A stretch of 64,000 bases of DNA, taken from contig NC_081415.1 in assembly GCF_030272615.1 (NCBI RefSeq), forward strand, positions 508,929,373 to 508,993,372, given 5' to 3'. The notes under the pieces are model-generated. The model had not been told where the DNA came from and ran no database searches. It was given only the letters and a program-made list of their open reading frames with translations. Origin of the DNA: Cryptomeria japonica (Eukaryota; Streptophyta; Pinopsida; Cupressales; Cupressaceae). How positions within the stretch are numbered: position 1 is the stretch's first letter; the number at the start of each line of letters is the position of its first letter. Below are positions 53,886 to 64,000 of the stretch, one piece after another. The position numbers were made by a program, and so were the translations under genes.

Positions 53886-54073
53886 ATTGCGAGATGAGTT
53901 GATTTGTGAAATTGTTGTGTTTTGTTGTCGTGGGTTTTATTGATTCGTCCAATATGAGTGTCGATATAACTTGTTTTGATTTGCGATATGTCAAGTTATG
54001 CATAGATATCAATGTGTTGTGTTGATCAAAAGATGATTTGTTTTTGCACTCTTATTTCAAGTTCAATGTGTGA

Positions 54074-54265
54074 AGCCTGATCTGTGTTACAAGCTGATAT
54101 GGGTTGGAAACTTGAGTTGTTTTACAAGCTGATATGGGTGGGAAACTTGATTTGTTTTACAAGTTTATGTGATTTTGGAGACTTGAGTTGTGTTACAAGT
54201 TTTGATATGGTTTTGATAACTTGAGTTGTTTTACAAGTTGATATGAAATGATAGAATTTTGAACT
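54074..54265 (+). repeat. 36-bp minisatellite before the 3' splice site of the G3 PMD intron
   Basis: Five units built on CTTGAGTTGTTTTACAAG plus 'ctgatatgggtt'. CTTG and CAAG within a unit form a stem with a 10-base loop, extended to AACTTG/CAAGTT in two units. It ends about 100 bases before the acceptor at 54369. Confidence 0.85.
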
Positions 54266-54369
54266 TGATGTAGATGAGCAAATTGTTTCATGTTGTTGAT
54301 GTGAGTTGAATTGTGATAACTTTGTTTTGATGTGGAAACTGATATTGGATTTGTTTTGCTTGTTGACAG

Positions 54370-56313
54370 GAGCGATTGGGCGTAGTTCAGTCGTGGGAGC
54401 GATTTTTGAGGCCGTGGACATTGATACCGCGGTTGACTCAGGCTGACCTAGATATCATTGAGAGATGTGGGTTGACGTCCCTGTTGGATATGCCTCGGTT
54501 CACTGTGAACCGGGGGCTACTTACAGCAGTTGCAGAGAGGTGGCATAGCGACACAAACACCTTTCATTTTGCCACAGGTGAGATGACAGTCACACCAAAG
54601 GACTGTTACAGGATCCTGTGCATACCAGTAGTAGGTGCACTACTACCATATGAGCAGTCAGAGGAGGGTGGTACAAAGGCACTTCGCCGCATTTTTCACG
54701 ATGAGACAATTTGTGGATACGAGATCCCATGGCAAGAGTTTTTAGACCTAGATTATGCACCACTTCCATCAGTACTGGCAGGGTTTATCGGTGGATTCCT
54801 TTGTCCTGATCGTAGGTCAAAGGGATTCTCTGTGGGATGGGGGCTGGTTTTAGAGGAGATGGTCACACAGGGCCGTAGGTTCGCATAGGGATCGGCTATG
54901 CTATCCCATCTATACAGGGATTTTCATGAGGTGGTATACCTCGGTTACGACAGTTTATCAGCTGGCGTGATGCTGTTACAGGTATGGTGCTGGGAGCACA
55001 TTCCGGCTGCTAGACCATTAGCAGACAGAGATAGGACGGTGGGATGTGCATATGCTTATGGATACAGGGGTCTAGTTGTCTAGTGGAAGTTGGGCAAACT
55101 AGAGCATTGGAAGAGAGTGTTGGATGACATCGATACGGTCACATGGCGACTGTATACAGGGTGTGAGGTGTGGGCGGAGGACGGGCTGGAGATGCCCTAC
55201 ATTTTTATGACAAGATACCTGATTGGGAGGACCCCATTTGTTATTGAGAGGTTTATGGTGACCAGAGTTTTGAGATAGTTTGGTCGATAGCAGGGTATAG
55301 CTCAGGGGGCTTGCTTATATGCACGGCGGAGGTAGGACGTATCAGATTGGGGCCTGACCATTGATAGCGCAGTGGTGGTGGAGGAGTTTGTTAGTTTGGC
55401 GGGTCAAATATGGGATTATGCCTCAAAGATTTTGGATGCGGGCATGACTAATGAGTTCGCGAGATTGTTTGCTGTGTGGGCGGTAGCCAGGATATCTGAT
55501 CCTGAGGAGATGTGGTCAGCATTCGATGATGATGATGAGGAGGGAGAGGGAGATGATGAGGATGATGGAGATGATGGAGGAGGTCGACGAGGGAGAGGAG
55601 TTAGAGGTAGGCGGGGAGATAGAGGGAGGAGAGGAGATAGAGGTGTGGAGAGAGCAGTTAGACAGGTGGTGATAGACAAGGGGAGAGGCGGATTAGCTAT
55701 TGGAGCTAGTGGAGAGGGGAGGGTGGGGGAGGTGCTAGCTGCAGTGGGGGGTACTGATGAGGTGAGGTGACCAGCACAGAGGAGGAGGATGGATGTGCTC
55801 CCACTGCCAGCATCGAGGACAGGCAAAGTGAGAGGGGATGCCCCTACACAGGTACTGCTACGGGTTCGGGTCCCTACTCATGTTGAGGATGCTCAGATTC
55901 GGACCCTGCAGGTGACTGTACAGCAGCTGCAGGCACAGGTTTTGACATATCAGTGGCAGATTGTGCAGTTGACCATTGAGCGGGACACAGAGAGAGAGCG
56001 GAGGGGTCGAGCGAAGGAGCTTGTAGCCAGTGTGTAGAGAGCAGCGGTGGGTGGTCCGATGAGAGACACCCTGAGAGACCTATCATTGAGAGCTCAGGAG
56101 GTGGAGTACTACCGGCGGCATTATGAGGCTGCAGTACCTAGGGATCGTCAAGTATAGAGCTTCACACAATCGAGATCCAGTCGATCTCAAGATACTGGGT
56201 CGCGATCCGAGAGTCGAGGTGTGATAGGGCCATCGAGACAAGACCCCCCTAGAGATCCAAGGGTGGGGACATCTGGAGCCAGACCATCTTTGTCAGGGGA
56301 TAGCCATACTTGA
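54370..56313 (+). pseudogene. PMD gene of G3, exon 2
   Basis: One frame of 648 codons from the acceptor TTGACAG to TGA at 56311, no frame change. PMD: GVVQSWERFLRPWTLIPRL, RFTVNRGLLTAVAERWHSDT, GEMTVTPKDCYRILCIPV, MLLQVWCWEHIPAARPL, LEHWKRVLDDIDTVTWRLY, RYLIGRTPFVIERF. Then an acidic run (55525-55580), RG repeats (55590-55660) and a coiled coil (55880-56030). About eight internal stops, almost all TAG where Gln or Trp is expected. Length matches G1 exon 2 (645 codons). Function unknown. Confidence 0.9.
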
Positions 56314-57620
56314 GAGACGTGGTCTCTGTTGTATTTTTTTATCATTGTATTCTTTGTACTGGACATAGTGATGATATATTTTGTACATTTTGATCATTTT
56401 TGGGAGATATATATATATATATATATGGCATCATTATCTTTGATCATGTGGTGTGTTATATGGATGGATGTGCTTATGTGTTCTTTTCGTTATGTGATGA
56501 TGATGCAATGCTTAAATATATGATATAATGTATGATGCAGGATGTATGCTGTTAATATGTTTGTGAGATGTATCTTGAAAATGAGATGTATGTTTTTATA
56601 TGTTGTGAAATGTATCCTTGAGATGTATGATAATGATATGTAACTAAGTGAAAAATGATATGCAACTATTAATTGTAAAATGATATGCAACTAATTGTTG
56701 CAAAATGATATGCAACTATTTGTAAAATGATATACAACTAATTGTAAAATGATATGTAACTATTTGTTTTTGAGCATCCTCATTCTGCATTTGCCATCCG
56801 ATACAATTATATGTTATTTGCTTTCGAGATAAATGTCATCATTGAGCATTGATTTGATTTTGGGATATGTTGAAAATTTATACAAGCATAATGGTACAAT
56901 TGAACCATGATAACCTGAGAAAAATTTACATGATTTTTGATTTTGCAAGATAGCACAAGCATCAAGGTATAATTGAACCAGGACGATCTAAGTGCGTATT
57001 GCGTATAAATAGACAAGATTAAATCATTTGTATGTGTGAAGTGGAATCATGCCTTTAGTGATATTCGACGTTTCACGTCTCGAGGCAAGTATTCATACAG
57101 TACAAGTGATCGCCTCCCAGACAGAAGACTAAGAAAATATTGGAAGTTCCCCATGATCTCTAGCTTCGAAGCATTTAGTGAGAAAAGGAAGAGAATCCAA
57201 TAATTTAAAAAGTTCAAAATGCAAAAATAGTCAAGATTTGTATGCGATAATGCAACATTCAGTACTTCAGAAAATTATCAATCCTTGGTATTTCTGTGAT
57301 GATTGTTTTGTTTTGCTTTGTGATGAAGCGTAGTTTTGGTTGTTGGATGTCATGCTTCTGTGTTTTGCAAATAGTTTTGATGTCTTGAATGCTCGCAAAT
57401 TTTGACGATTTTAATGCCCCTAGCTGAGTGTGCCTCTTGATGTGAATATGTACAGTGATTTCCAAGCCATGGTGGAATGTGGTAAGAGGATATATATGGA
57501 TAACCCAGGATAGTGACTATGCGAAGTATGTCTTGAATAGATATGTGCTAAGTGTCGGGTGATGGCCGATAGTGTTTTTAAGGATAAAATGGTATGGAGA
57601 TAGATAGAGGAGCTGTTCTT
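56314..57620. repeat. Spacer of G3 with a TGATATGCAACTA minisatellite
   Basis: 56625-56765 holds about seven units of AAAATGATATGCAACTA with small differences. An (AT) run of 16 bases lies near 56410. The remainder to 57620 is non-coding with no frame I can support. Confidence 0.75.
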
Positions 57621-57642
57621 TCACAAGAGCGCCTGTTTACCA

Positions 57643-57652
57643 GGTTTTCACC
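57643..57652 (-). other. Post-pol GAAA-loop hairpin of G3
   Basis: GGTGAAAACC on the minus strand, in the context ATGGTGAAAACCTGG, about 75 bases after the integrase stop. Confidence 0.7.
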
Positions 57653-57726
57653 ATTTGTTTTTATTGTATTTTGTGTTGTTTTTTTTTTGTTTGTTTTTTT
57701 TTTGCTTTTTCCGTGTACTTGGCTAC

Positions 57727-59079
57727 TTAAGTGTAGTACTTCTTCAGATGGATGTTGTTATTTGGTTCGTCGAGCACATCTCCTTCTGAATTTGTTAGCT
57801 GATAGGCACCTAATCCATAGACTGATATGATGACATAGGGACCCAACCAGTTAGGTTCAAATTTCCCTTTCTTTTCTCGATCTTGCTGATTTCTTAGATT
57901 TTCTTTGAGGACTAGGTCACCAACTTTGAAGTTGCGAGGGATGACCTTGTGATTGTTGCTCCTACACATGCGTTGTTGATATGCTTTGAGATGAGTGTAA
58001 GCATGCTAATGTCTTTCATCTAATAGTTCAAGTTCTTGCAATCGGTTAACTCGATACTCTTCATCTGGGATTAAACCTTTCAAAGAGACTCTGAGAGATG
58101 AGATTTCTACTTCCAGTGGTAAAATGGCTTCTGATCCATATACCAATGAGTATGGTGTTGCTCCTGTAGGTGTGTGGATGCTGGTTCTGTATGCCCAAAG
58201 TGCTGGATTGAGTTGGACGTGCCAATCTTTACCGACATCATTCACTGTTTTCTTTAGGATCTTTATTATTGTCTTGTTAGATGCTTCTGCTTGACCATTT
58301 CCCTGTGGGTAGTATGGTGTAGAGAACCGATGTTGGATTTTGAATTTTTCACACAGTTCTTGTACATCTTGGTTTTTGAAAGGTCGTCCATTATCTGTGA
58401 TGATTGAAATCGGAATACCATATCTGCAAATTAGATAATTGAGGATAAAAGAGGCAATTTGTTTCCCAGTCACTGTGGTCATGGGAACTGCTTCGATCCA
58501 TTTGGTAAAGTATTCTGTTGCTGTTATAATAAACTTGTGTCCATTTGAAGATGAAGGATGAATTTTTCCAACTAAGTCTAGTCCCCACTAACAAAAGGGT
58601 CAGGATTTTGTAAATGGCTGCAGTTCCTGTGCTAGTGCATGTATCAGATTGCCATGGATCTGGCATTTAGGACATTTCTTGGCGAAGTGGTATGAATCTT
58701 TCTCCATTGTAGGCCAATAGTATCCCATTCTTAGAAGTTTTTTAGCAAGAGTAGTACCACTTGAATGTGTTCCACAAATACCATCGTGAAGTTCATGTAA
58801 AGCGGAATCAGAATCATTACAATCAAGACAACGAAGAAGAGTACCATCTAGACCTCAATGATACAAAGTATCAGTGGTAAGGGTATAACGGGCAGCTTGC
58901 CGGATAAAATTATGTTTCTAGTTACGGGATTGGTCAATGGGTAAGATATTGTTCTTGAGGTAGTCGTATATTGGGCCATATAACGGAGAATCTGAACCAA
59001 TCAAGGCATAGATAACATGGGATTCAGAGTGGTCATAGGCTAGGGAGAACAGTTGCTCTACCAAGAACTCGTAACGACT
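57727..59079 (-). pseudogene. Integrase and tether of G3
   Basis: Zinc-binding HDGICGTHSSG ... CPKCQ near 58790-58665; core D in WGLDLVGK, D in IITDNGRPFKN and E in GQAEASNKT (frame 58482-58006); C-terminal FKVGDLVLKENL and KFEPNWLGPYVIIS; end KKYYT-stop at 57727. Interrupted by a stop near 58007 and a few near 58590-58920. Confidence 0.92.
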
Positions 59080-59529
59080 CTATTGCTCTGGAATTTGTAG
59101 TAATGAAGCGATTGTAGCCATTGCATCGGCTGCTTTGTTGTTCAACCTTGGTATTTTCTCGAAGGTGATGTGCACAAAATACTGTTTGAAGTCATCTACC
59201 ATTTGCTTGTAGGGTAGTAGCTTGTCATCTTTTGTTTGATAGTCATTGTTGATTTGATGGACGACGAGTTGTGAGTCTCCATAGACCTTTAACTCTGTGA
59301 TTTTCCATTCTATGGCCATTTTGATGCCTATAACCAATGCCTCATATTCAGCCACATTATTTGTGCATGGAAACATAAGCCTATATGATCTTAGTATAGT
59401 GTGTTCTTCAGGAGTGATGAATAGAATACCAGCACCTGAACCATGTTGTGTATAGGATCTGTCAAAGTATAGGGTCCATTGTTTGGTAGAAAGAGCAAGA
59501 ATGTCCCTGTCTGGAAATTCAATCTGCAT
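59080..59529 (-). pseudogene. Archaeal-type RNase H of G3
   Basis: Text WTLYFDRSYTQHGSGAGILF, NNVAEYEALVIGI, VYGDSQLVVHQ, NKAADAMATIASLL. The Gly after the first Asp is Arg (FDRS for FDGS); catalytic acidic residues are present. Confidence 0.9.
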
Positions 59530-59964
59530 GGTTTGTTTTCCTGGTAGCGGTGCTTCAGCCAGCTGATCTGCAATTGCTTGTCCTTTTATGGCTCATCTTT
59601 CTGTGTATTGGATGTCGAATTCACTGAGAATCATGACCTATTTAGCCAATCGGCCTATAAGAGCTTCCTTACTGAGTAGATATTTGAGAGGATCAATTTT
59701 GGGGACTAGCTTAATGGTGTGTGCTAGCATATAATGTCGGAACTTCTGGGATGCGAAGACCACTGTTAGGCAAGCCTTCTCAATGAATGTATAGTTGAGT
59801 TCATAGCCATTCAATGTCCTACTGATATTATATATGGCCCATTCCTTTCCTTGTTGATCTTCTTGTGCCATAAGTGCCCCCAGTGATATATTTGTTGTTG
59901 AGATATATAGGATAAGTGGCTTTCCTGCGACTAGTGGTATTAGAACTAGTGGATTCATTAGGTA
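59530..59964 (-). pseudogene. RNase H (gypsy type) of G3
   Basis: LILYISTTNISLGALMAQED, LNGYELNYTFIEKACLTVVF, FRHYMLAHTIKLVPKIDPLK; stops near 59637 and 59592. Confidence 0.88.
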
Positions 59965-60771
59965 CTATTTGATTTGGTAAAAAGATTCTGCACACTTGGT
60001 TTCCCATCTAAATGGTACATTTTTGGGTAGTAAATGGTTAAATGGTAGACTTTTATCTGCTAGCTTAGCGATGAACCGCCTGATTGATTGAAGTCGTCCT
60101 TGTAGAGACCTAAGTTGACTGATATTGTTTGGTGGTGGCATGTCCATAATGGCTTGTACCTTTGTTGGATCTACTTCAATACCTCTAGCTGAGACTATGT
60201 AGCCTAGTAACTTGCCTGATGTAACCCCAAAGACACACTTTTTAGGGTTGAGCCTGACTTGGAATTTCTCCAATCAATCAAAGATCTTTGTTAGGATGCT
60301 GAGATGTTCTGCTCGGGTGAAGGATTTAGCTAGTAAATCATCCACATAGTCTTCCATGAAGGTATGCATCATGTCATGGAATATTGTTGTCATTGCTCTT
60401 TGATAAGTGGCCCCTGCATTCTTTAAGCCAAAAGGCATAACATTCCAACAGTACGTTCCCCAAGGACAGGTGAACGCGGTTTTATCTTGATCCTCTGGGG
60501 CTATTTTGATTTGATTATAGCCTGAGAAACCGTCCATTAGTGAGAGCATTGCATGGCCTGCTGTGAGATCTACAATTATGTCGATACTGGGCAGAGGAAA
60601 GTTGTCTTTTGGACAAGCTTTGTTGACGTCTCTGAAGTTAGTGCATATTTTGATACTACCATCTGGTTTTGATACTAGAACGATGTTGGAAATCCATTCT
60701 GCATAGTCAATGGGTCAGATGAATCCAACGTCTAATAATTTCTTTAGTTCAGTTTTGACCATGAGTGCCAC
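59965..60771 (-). pseudogene. Reverse transcriptase of G3
   Basis: PIDYAEWISNIVLVSKPDGS, CPKDNFPLPSIDIIVDL, LSLMDGFSGYNQIKIAPEDQ, CPWGTYCWNVMPFGLKNAGA, MEDYVDDLLAKS, KKCVFGVTSGKLLGYIVSAR. YVDD and motif A Asp are intact. Three stops (near 60774, 60718 and 60271) are the main damage; two look like CAG to TAG or CGA to TGA changes. Confidence 0.93.
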
Positions 60772-62585
60772 CTATGGATTCATCTTTCGTAACTTTTGCT
60801 TGACTAGTTTAACTCCTGAAGAGATGGACAAGTGATGCATGATCAAGTGTGGATCCACTCCGGGCATATCAGCATATGACCAAGCAAAGTTAATTTGTTG
60901 TTCTCTAAAGAAAATGATGAATGTTGATCTTTCTTCCTCTATCAGAGATTCTGCAAGGTGTATGTTTTTTACTGCTTCTGTGGTACCAATGTTGATTGAT
61001 TGAGTGGGCTCAATCAATATGGGTGATCGCTCATGAAAGTGCTCAGGAAGAGTGTCAAGTCTCCCATCGTTAGGTGCTTTAAAAAGGTTTTCACCCTCAG
61101 ATGCGTCCTTTATTTTTACTTTTTTGTGATCTAGAGCTGCCATTGACTGGTTTTCAGCATCAGATCTTTTACTTGGTTCATTTTTGCGACTGAGAGACTT
61201 GGCACTCCCTGGTTTGCAGACATCATTACTTTGTTCATTGGTAGAGCCTGTTTCCGGATTTATAGTACATAGGTAATGGATAATAGATTCATCATCTGGG
61301 AAAATTGGTATATCATGGATTTCAGGTTCATCCCAGTCGATGAGGTCAGGAAAGACAAACGGTAAGGAATCGTTAGGTGGATCAAGTTCTGCTACTGTAA
61401 GTGTTAAGACAGAGTTTTCATCATGATTGTTCTTGTTTTTAAAGAAGTCCAGGATTTCGTCAAGGTCTTCGATGGTATTATCTTCCATATAGACTTGTTC
61501 ATAATGTTTTTGTTCACTTTCCTTATCGTCATAGATATTTTGTGGTCCAAATTCAAGAGGTTTATCTTCTGCGTTAGGTTCTTCTTGAGAAAGGGATATG
61601 GAATCAGTATCATTAGGGATATCTGTAGTAGCATTGAAGCAAGTACCCCATTCATATTCATTGGAATCAGTCTCTGAGGTATCATCCCAGATTCTATCAG
61701 TGCTGTAAATAGGTATGTTGTATGGTGAAAACAAATCTTTGATGATGGATACCATTTTAATAGTTTTTGTTGATTTTGTGTCAGATCTTGCTTCTACTTT
61801 CTGTATTTGTTCATAGACTGTGCTTCCTCGGGGAGAAATAAAGGTATCTGGAGATGATTTTATTGGTTCTTGAAATAGTGGATTCTGAACATGAGCTACT
61901 GCTACAAATATGGCCTTTTTGTGGCTTAGAAGCTTTTCCTGATGTAACTTCTGATCTTGATGTTCCCGTGCCTTGCAGATTGTTTCTGTTGATTCAAAGA
62001 GTGCTTCCTGCCAGGATTCTTCTTTGTACTTCTTCTTTACTTTCCATTGAGGTTTTGTAGTTAGGCGGGGTGGCCTTTTTAATAGGAAAGTGAGCTCACA
62101 ACCCAATCCTGCTTTATTTCCACTGGGTTGTGAAGGAAGATCTATGGGTTCAGTGACTCCTTCTCTACGTTTCCCAATAGGTCCTTTACCATCATATCCC
62201 ATTTGTTGCATGATTAAGTATCCTTTTCCATACAGGTGTGTAGGTAGAACAATGTCTGGAGCAGCTACTTTGTTACCTTCTTCCTCATCTTTGTATAACC
62301 AGCTAAGAACATCCTTGTCTTTTGATTCATGTGCTAGAGTGCCCAATTGGATGAAGGTACCATCAAATTTGGTGATGGGCTGAGTGACCAGATGTGTTGA
62401 TTTAGTAGGCAACCCATGAGATCTAGGTGATGTTGGCAATTTGGCCAAACATAGGGGCTCCAAAGAGTATTCTCCCATGCCTTGGTCTTTGATTTGTATT
62501 TTTTGCTTGAAGTCTCCAAATAAGGAGTTGGACTTTGTTGTTTGTAGATCTGATGTTAAAGATCATTGTTTCTCTCTATTATGAG
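60772..62585 (-). pseudogene. Post-protease region of G3 Pol (extension, G-patch, acidic linker)
   Basis: A 568-codon open frame (62478-60772). Order: the QIKDQGMGEYSLEPL extension seen after protease in G1 and G2; a G-patch YGKGYLIMQQMGYDGKGPIG (about 62235-62090); basic segment; a long acidic linker (EDNTIEDLDEILDFFKNKNN); and the RT run-up INFAWSYADMPGVDPHL and VKQKLRKMNP. Protease itself lies beyond the C2 insertion. The extension and linker are longer than in most gypsy elements. Confidence 0.85.
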
Positions 62586-63068
62586 TGTTGGTGTAAATAA
62601 TTATTCATCATGGATATTATTACACTTACTTAAGTTTACTTAGGATAATGCATTTCATAGTAGTTTGGATATGAAACACTTGGGTGTTTGTGCCACATTG
62701 GGATAGTGTGTGTAGGAGAAATTCCACCTTTTATGGTGTTGATTTTGTTGTTACACTCCACTCTTGTTGTTACAGTCCACATTCAGTGGGTGGTCCACCT
62801 CATGTGGACTATTATATTATTTCTCCTACCTACCCACACCTATTTCTTACCTACCCTTGTTTCTTATTGAGCCACATGTCATGTTTGTGTGCTCACATAT
62901 CCCTAGCCTTGCCTATATAAGCAGGCTCTTCTACATTGTATGTAACTATTGAATCCAGTTGATTATCGTTGATCATTTCTATTGATGAGAATACAGTTTA
63001 TTCTTGTCCTATATTGTGTCTCTATTCTGTAAATTTCATTGAGCTCTTGATCTTGGCAAAATCCAACA
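62586..63068 (+). repeat. 5' LTR of C2
   Basis: TGTTGGTGTA ... AAATCCAACA, 483 bp, with perfect terminal TGTTGG/CCAACA. TATA box CCTATATAAG at 62912-62921. Confidence 0.9.
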
Positions 63069-63080
63069 TGGTATCAGAGC
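63069..63080 (+). other. Primer-binding site of C2
   Basis: TGGTATCAGAGC immediately after the LTR, the perfect initiator tRNA-Met site. Confidence 0.95.
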
Positions 63081-64000
63081 CATTGGGGCTTCATTGATTC
63101 GTCTTGAAGAGGCATTATTGTGACGTCAAGAGGCAGATCTGAGGAGTAGCATCTTTTGGAGGCGTCTTAGACCAGATCCGACCTCTCCATTGCGTCCAGA
63201 AGGCCGTTTCCATGAATTTTGGTTATAAAGTCGGCCTATTTTGGTGAGAAAAAATTTTTCTCCAATTTTGCTATATTCGTACAGATTTTCGAAATATTAT
63301 TATTTTTTTCGAAAAAAAAAAAAAAAATTCATTTCTGAAAAATCTTTGTCAAAAATTTTTTAAAAAATCAAAAATTTGAAAAATTCCGAAAGCAAAAAAT
63401 TGAAAAATCAATCAAAAAAAAAAAAAAGAAAAAATCAAATCTTGGGGGTCCGCAGACCCCCCCGCCGTGCCCCCGTGACCTGTAGGTTGCAAGTCTGTCA
63501 GAAAGTACCTGTACAACGGCCCGCCGCGTCACCTCCCGCCGTCGTCCGACGCCGAGCTCCAGTGCCGCCCGTATCCACTCTGCCGCCCCCGCGCGCACCT
63601 CCGCTCGGCCGCAGCTTCCGCCGGCACCACGCACCCACCTCCACCGCCGCCCTCGGCTCCAGCAACCACTCCCGCCTCCAGCGATCCTTCCGCCGGCTTC
63701 CTCTCCCGCAACGCCCGCTTCGCCACATGGACACCAGTCAACCAAACCGGAGGACCGCGCCCGCCACGTGGCAGGAGGCCACTGGCCCGCGGGTAAAACC
63801 GTACACCCAATCACCTTCCGTACTTCCGTATAGTGCCACACAGATATTTGTACGGATGCCACATCAGCAGCTGAATTAGCTTATCCAGTCAGCAAATCCA
63901 TACAGTACGGACTGCACAGTCACTTGGCCGCGTCATCCGTCCGTACAGTACGGACGCCCAGTCAGCAGAGGGCGAAGTTTTTGTGACGGTCATACGGCCG
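63081..64000 (+). other. Leader of C2: A-rich tract then a CpG-rich segment
   Basis: 63240-63440 is A/T-rich with runs of A; 63445-63800 is strongly GC- and CpG-rich, unlike anything else in the window. 63800-64000 holds repeated CCGTAC/GTACGG phrases, including the palindrome GTCCGTACAGTACGGAC (63939-63955). Long open frames in both directions here are Arg/Pro-rich low-complexity products of base composition, and I do not call them genes. Confidence 0.65.

Larger units (their letters stand above)
51409..62585 (-). mobile_element. Tat-type Ty3/gypsy element G3, truncated by C2
   Basis: Minus strand: Pol from just after protease (62585) through integrase (57727), spacer, plus-strand PMD gene (53254-56313), polypurine tract and 3' LTR (51409-52837). 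Gag, leader and 5' LTR would lie to the right of C2, outside the window. It is inserted into C3. Pol is the best kept of the three Tat copies: a 568-codon frame and an intact YVDD. Confidence 0.9.
62586..64000 (+). mobile_element. Copia C2, 5' LTR and start of internal region, cut by the window end
   Basis: LTR 62586-63068 followed at once by an unaltered Met-type primer-binding site and a leader. Five bases before it, ATGAG (62581-62585), are the likely target duplication. Undecayed signals suggest a young insertion, but with one LTR in view this cannot be measured. Confidence 0.85.

Noticed and set aside
55416-55826. Minus-strand Pro/Ser-rich frame
   Set aside because: Complement of the acidic and RG-rich part of the G3 PMD gene.
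63368-63879. Overlapping 160-codon frames on both strands at the right end
   Set aside because: High GC lengthens open frames by chance; Arg/Pro-rich with no family resemblance.

Overview
This window is repeat-dense nuclear DNA from a seed plant with a large genome. I found no host gene, tRNA, rRNA or CRISPR array. Nearly every base can be assigned to a retrotransposon. The Tat-type Ty3/gypsy elements with a second RNase H, the Copia elements and the plant L1-like LINE point to a vascular plant. Element size, AT-richness and nesting depth suggest a gymnosperm; that last step is inference.

Layout. 1-8296: a minus-strand Copia (B) split by a complete plus-strand Copia of a related family (A, 305-6271) with LTRs and a 5-bp target duplication. 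8297-9233: an older LTR remnant and a 106-bp tandem repeat. 9234-14320: a minus-strand L1-type LINE with a 13-bp target duplication and a partly deleted endonuclease. 14334-45150: a minus-strand Tat element (G2), whose left LTR (14674-16005) has a primer-binding site on one side and a polypurine tract on the other, so it is shared with another copy (G0). G2 is interrupted by a 16-kb plus-strand Tat element (G1, 16987-33038, perfect TSD gatgt), by a solo Copia LTR (39612-40392), and on its right by a Copia LTR fragment and a pol-less SIRE-like Copia (C3, from 45628). C3 is interrupted by a third Tat element (G3, from 51409, minus), which is cut in turn by a young Copia (C2, from 62586) running off the window.

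How the parts work together. The three Tat elements share one plan: LTR, leader, gag, protease, G-patch, RT, RNase H, archaeal-type RNase H, integrase, then a convergent antisense gene read from just inside the 3' LTR. That antisense gene has a TATA-like box, a 22-25 codon first exon, an intron of 0.7-1.0 kb and a second exon of about 1.9 kb encoding a plant mobile domain (PMD), an acidic stretch, an RG-rich stretch and a C-terminal coiled coil. All copies carry stops or frameshifts.

The least expected signals are in the non-coding parts of this module: (1) a family-specific GCG-core motif reiterated both in the sense leader and in the antisense-gene intron; (2) an array of seven hairpins in the G1 intron whose stems change in compensatory fashion; (3) a hairpin near the polypurine tract found in all three elements with one compensatory change; (4) GAAA-tetraloop hairpins just after pol; (5) an in-frame TAG at the same PMD codon in all three. 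C3 carries an unrecognised reading frame of about 1,090 codons in place of pol.
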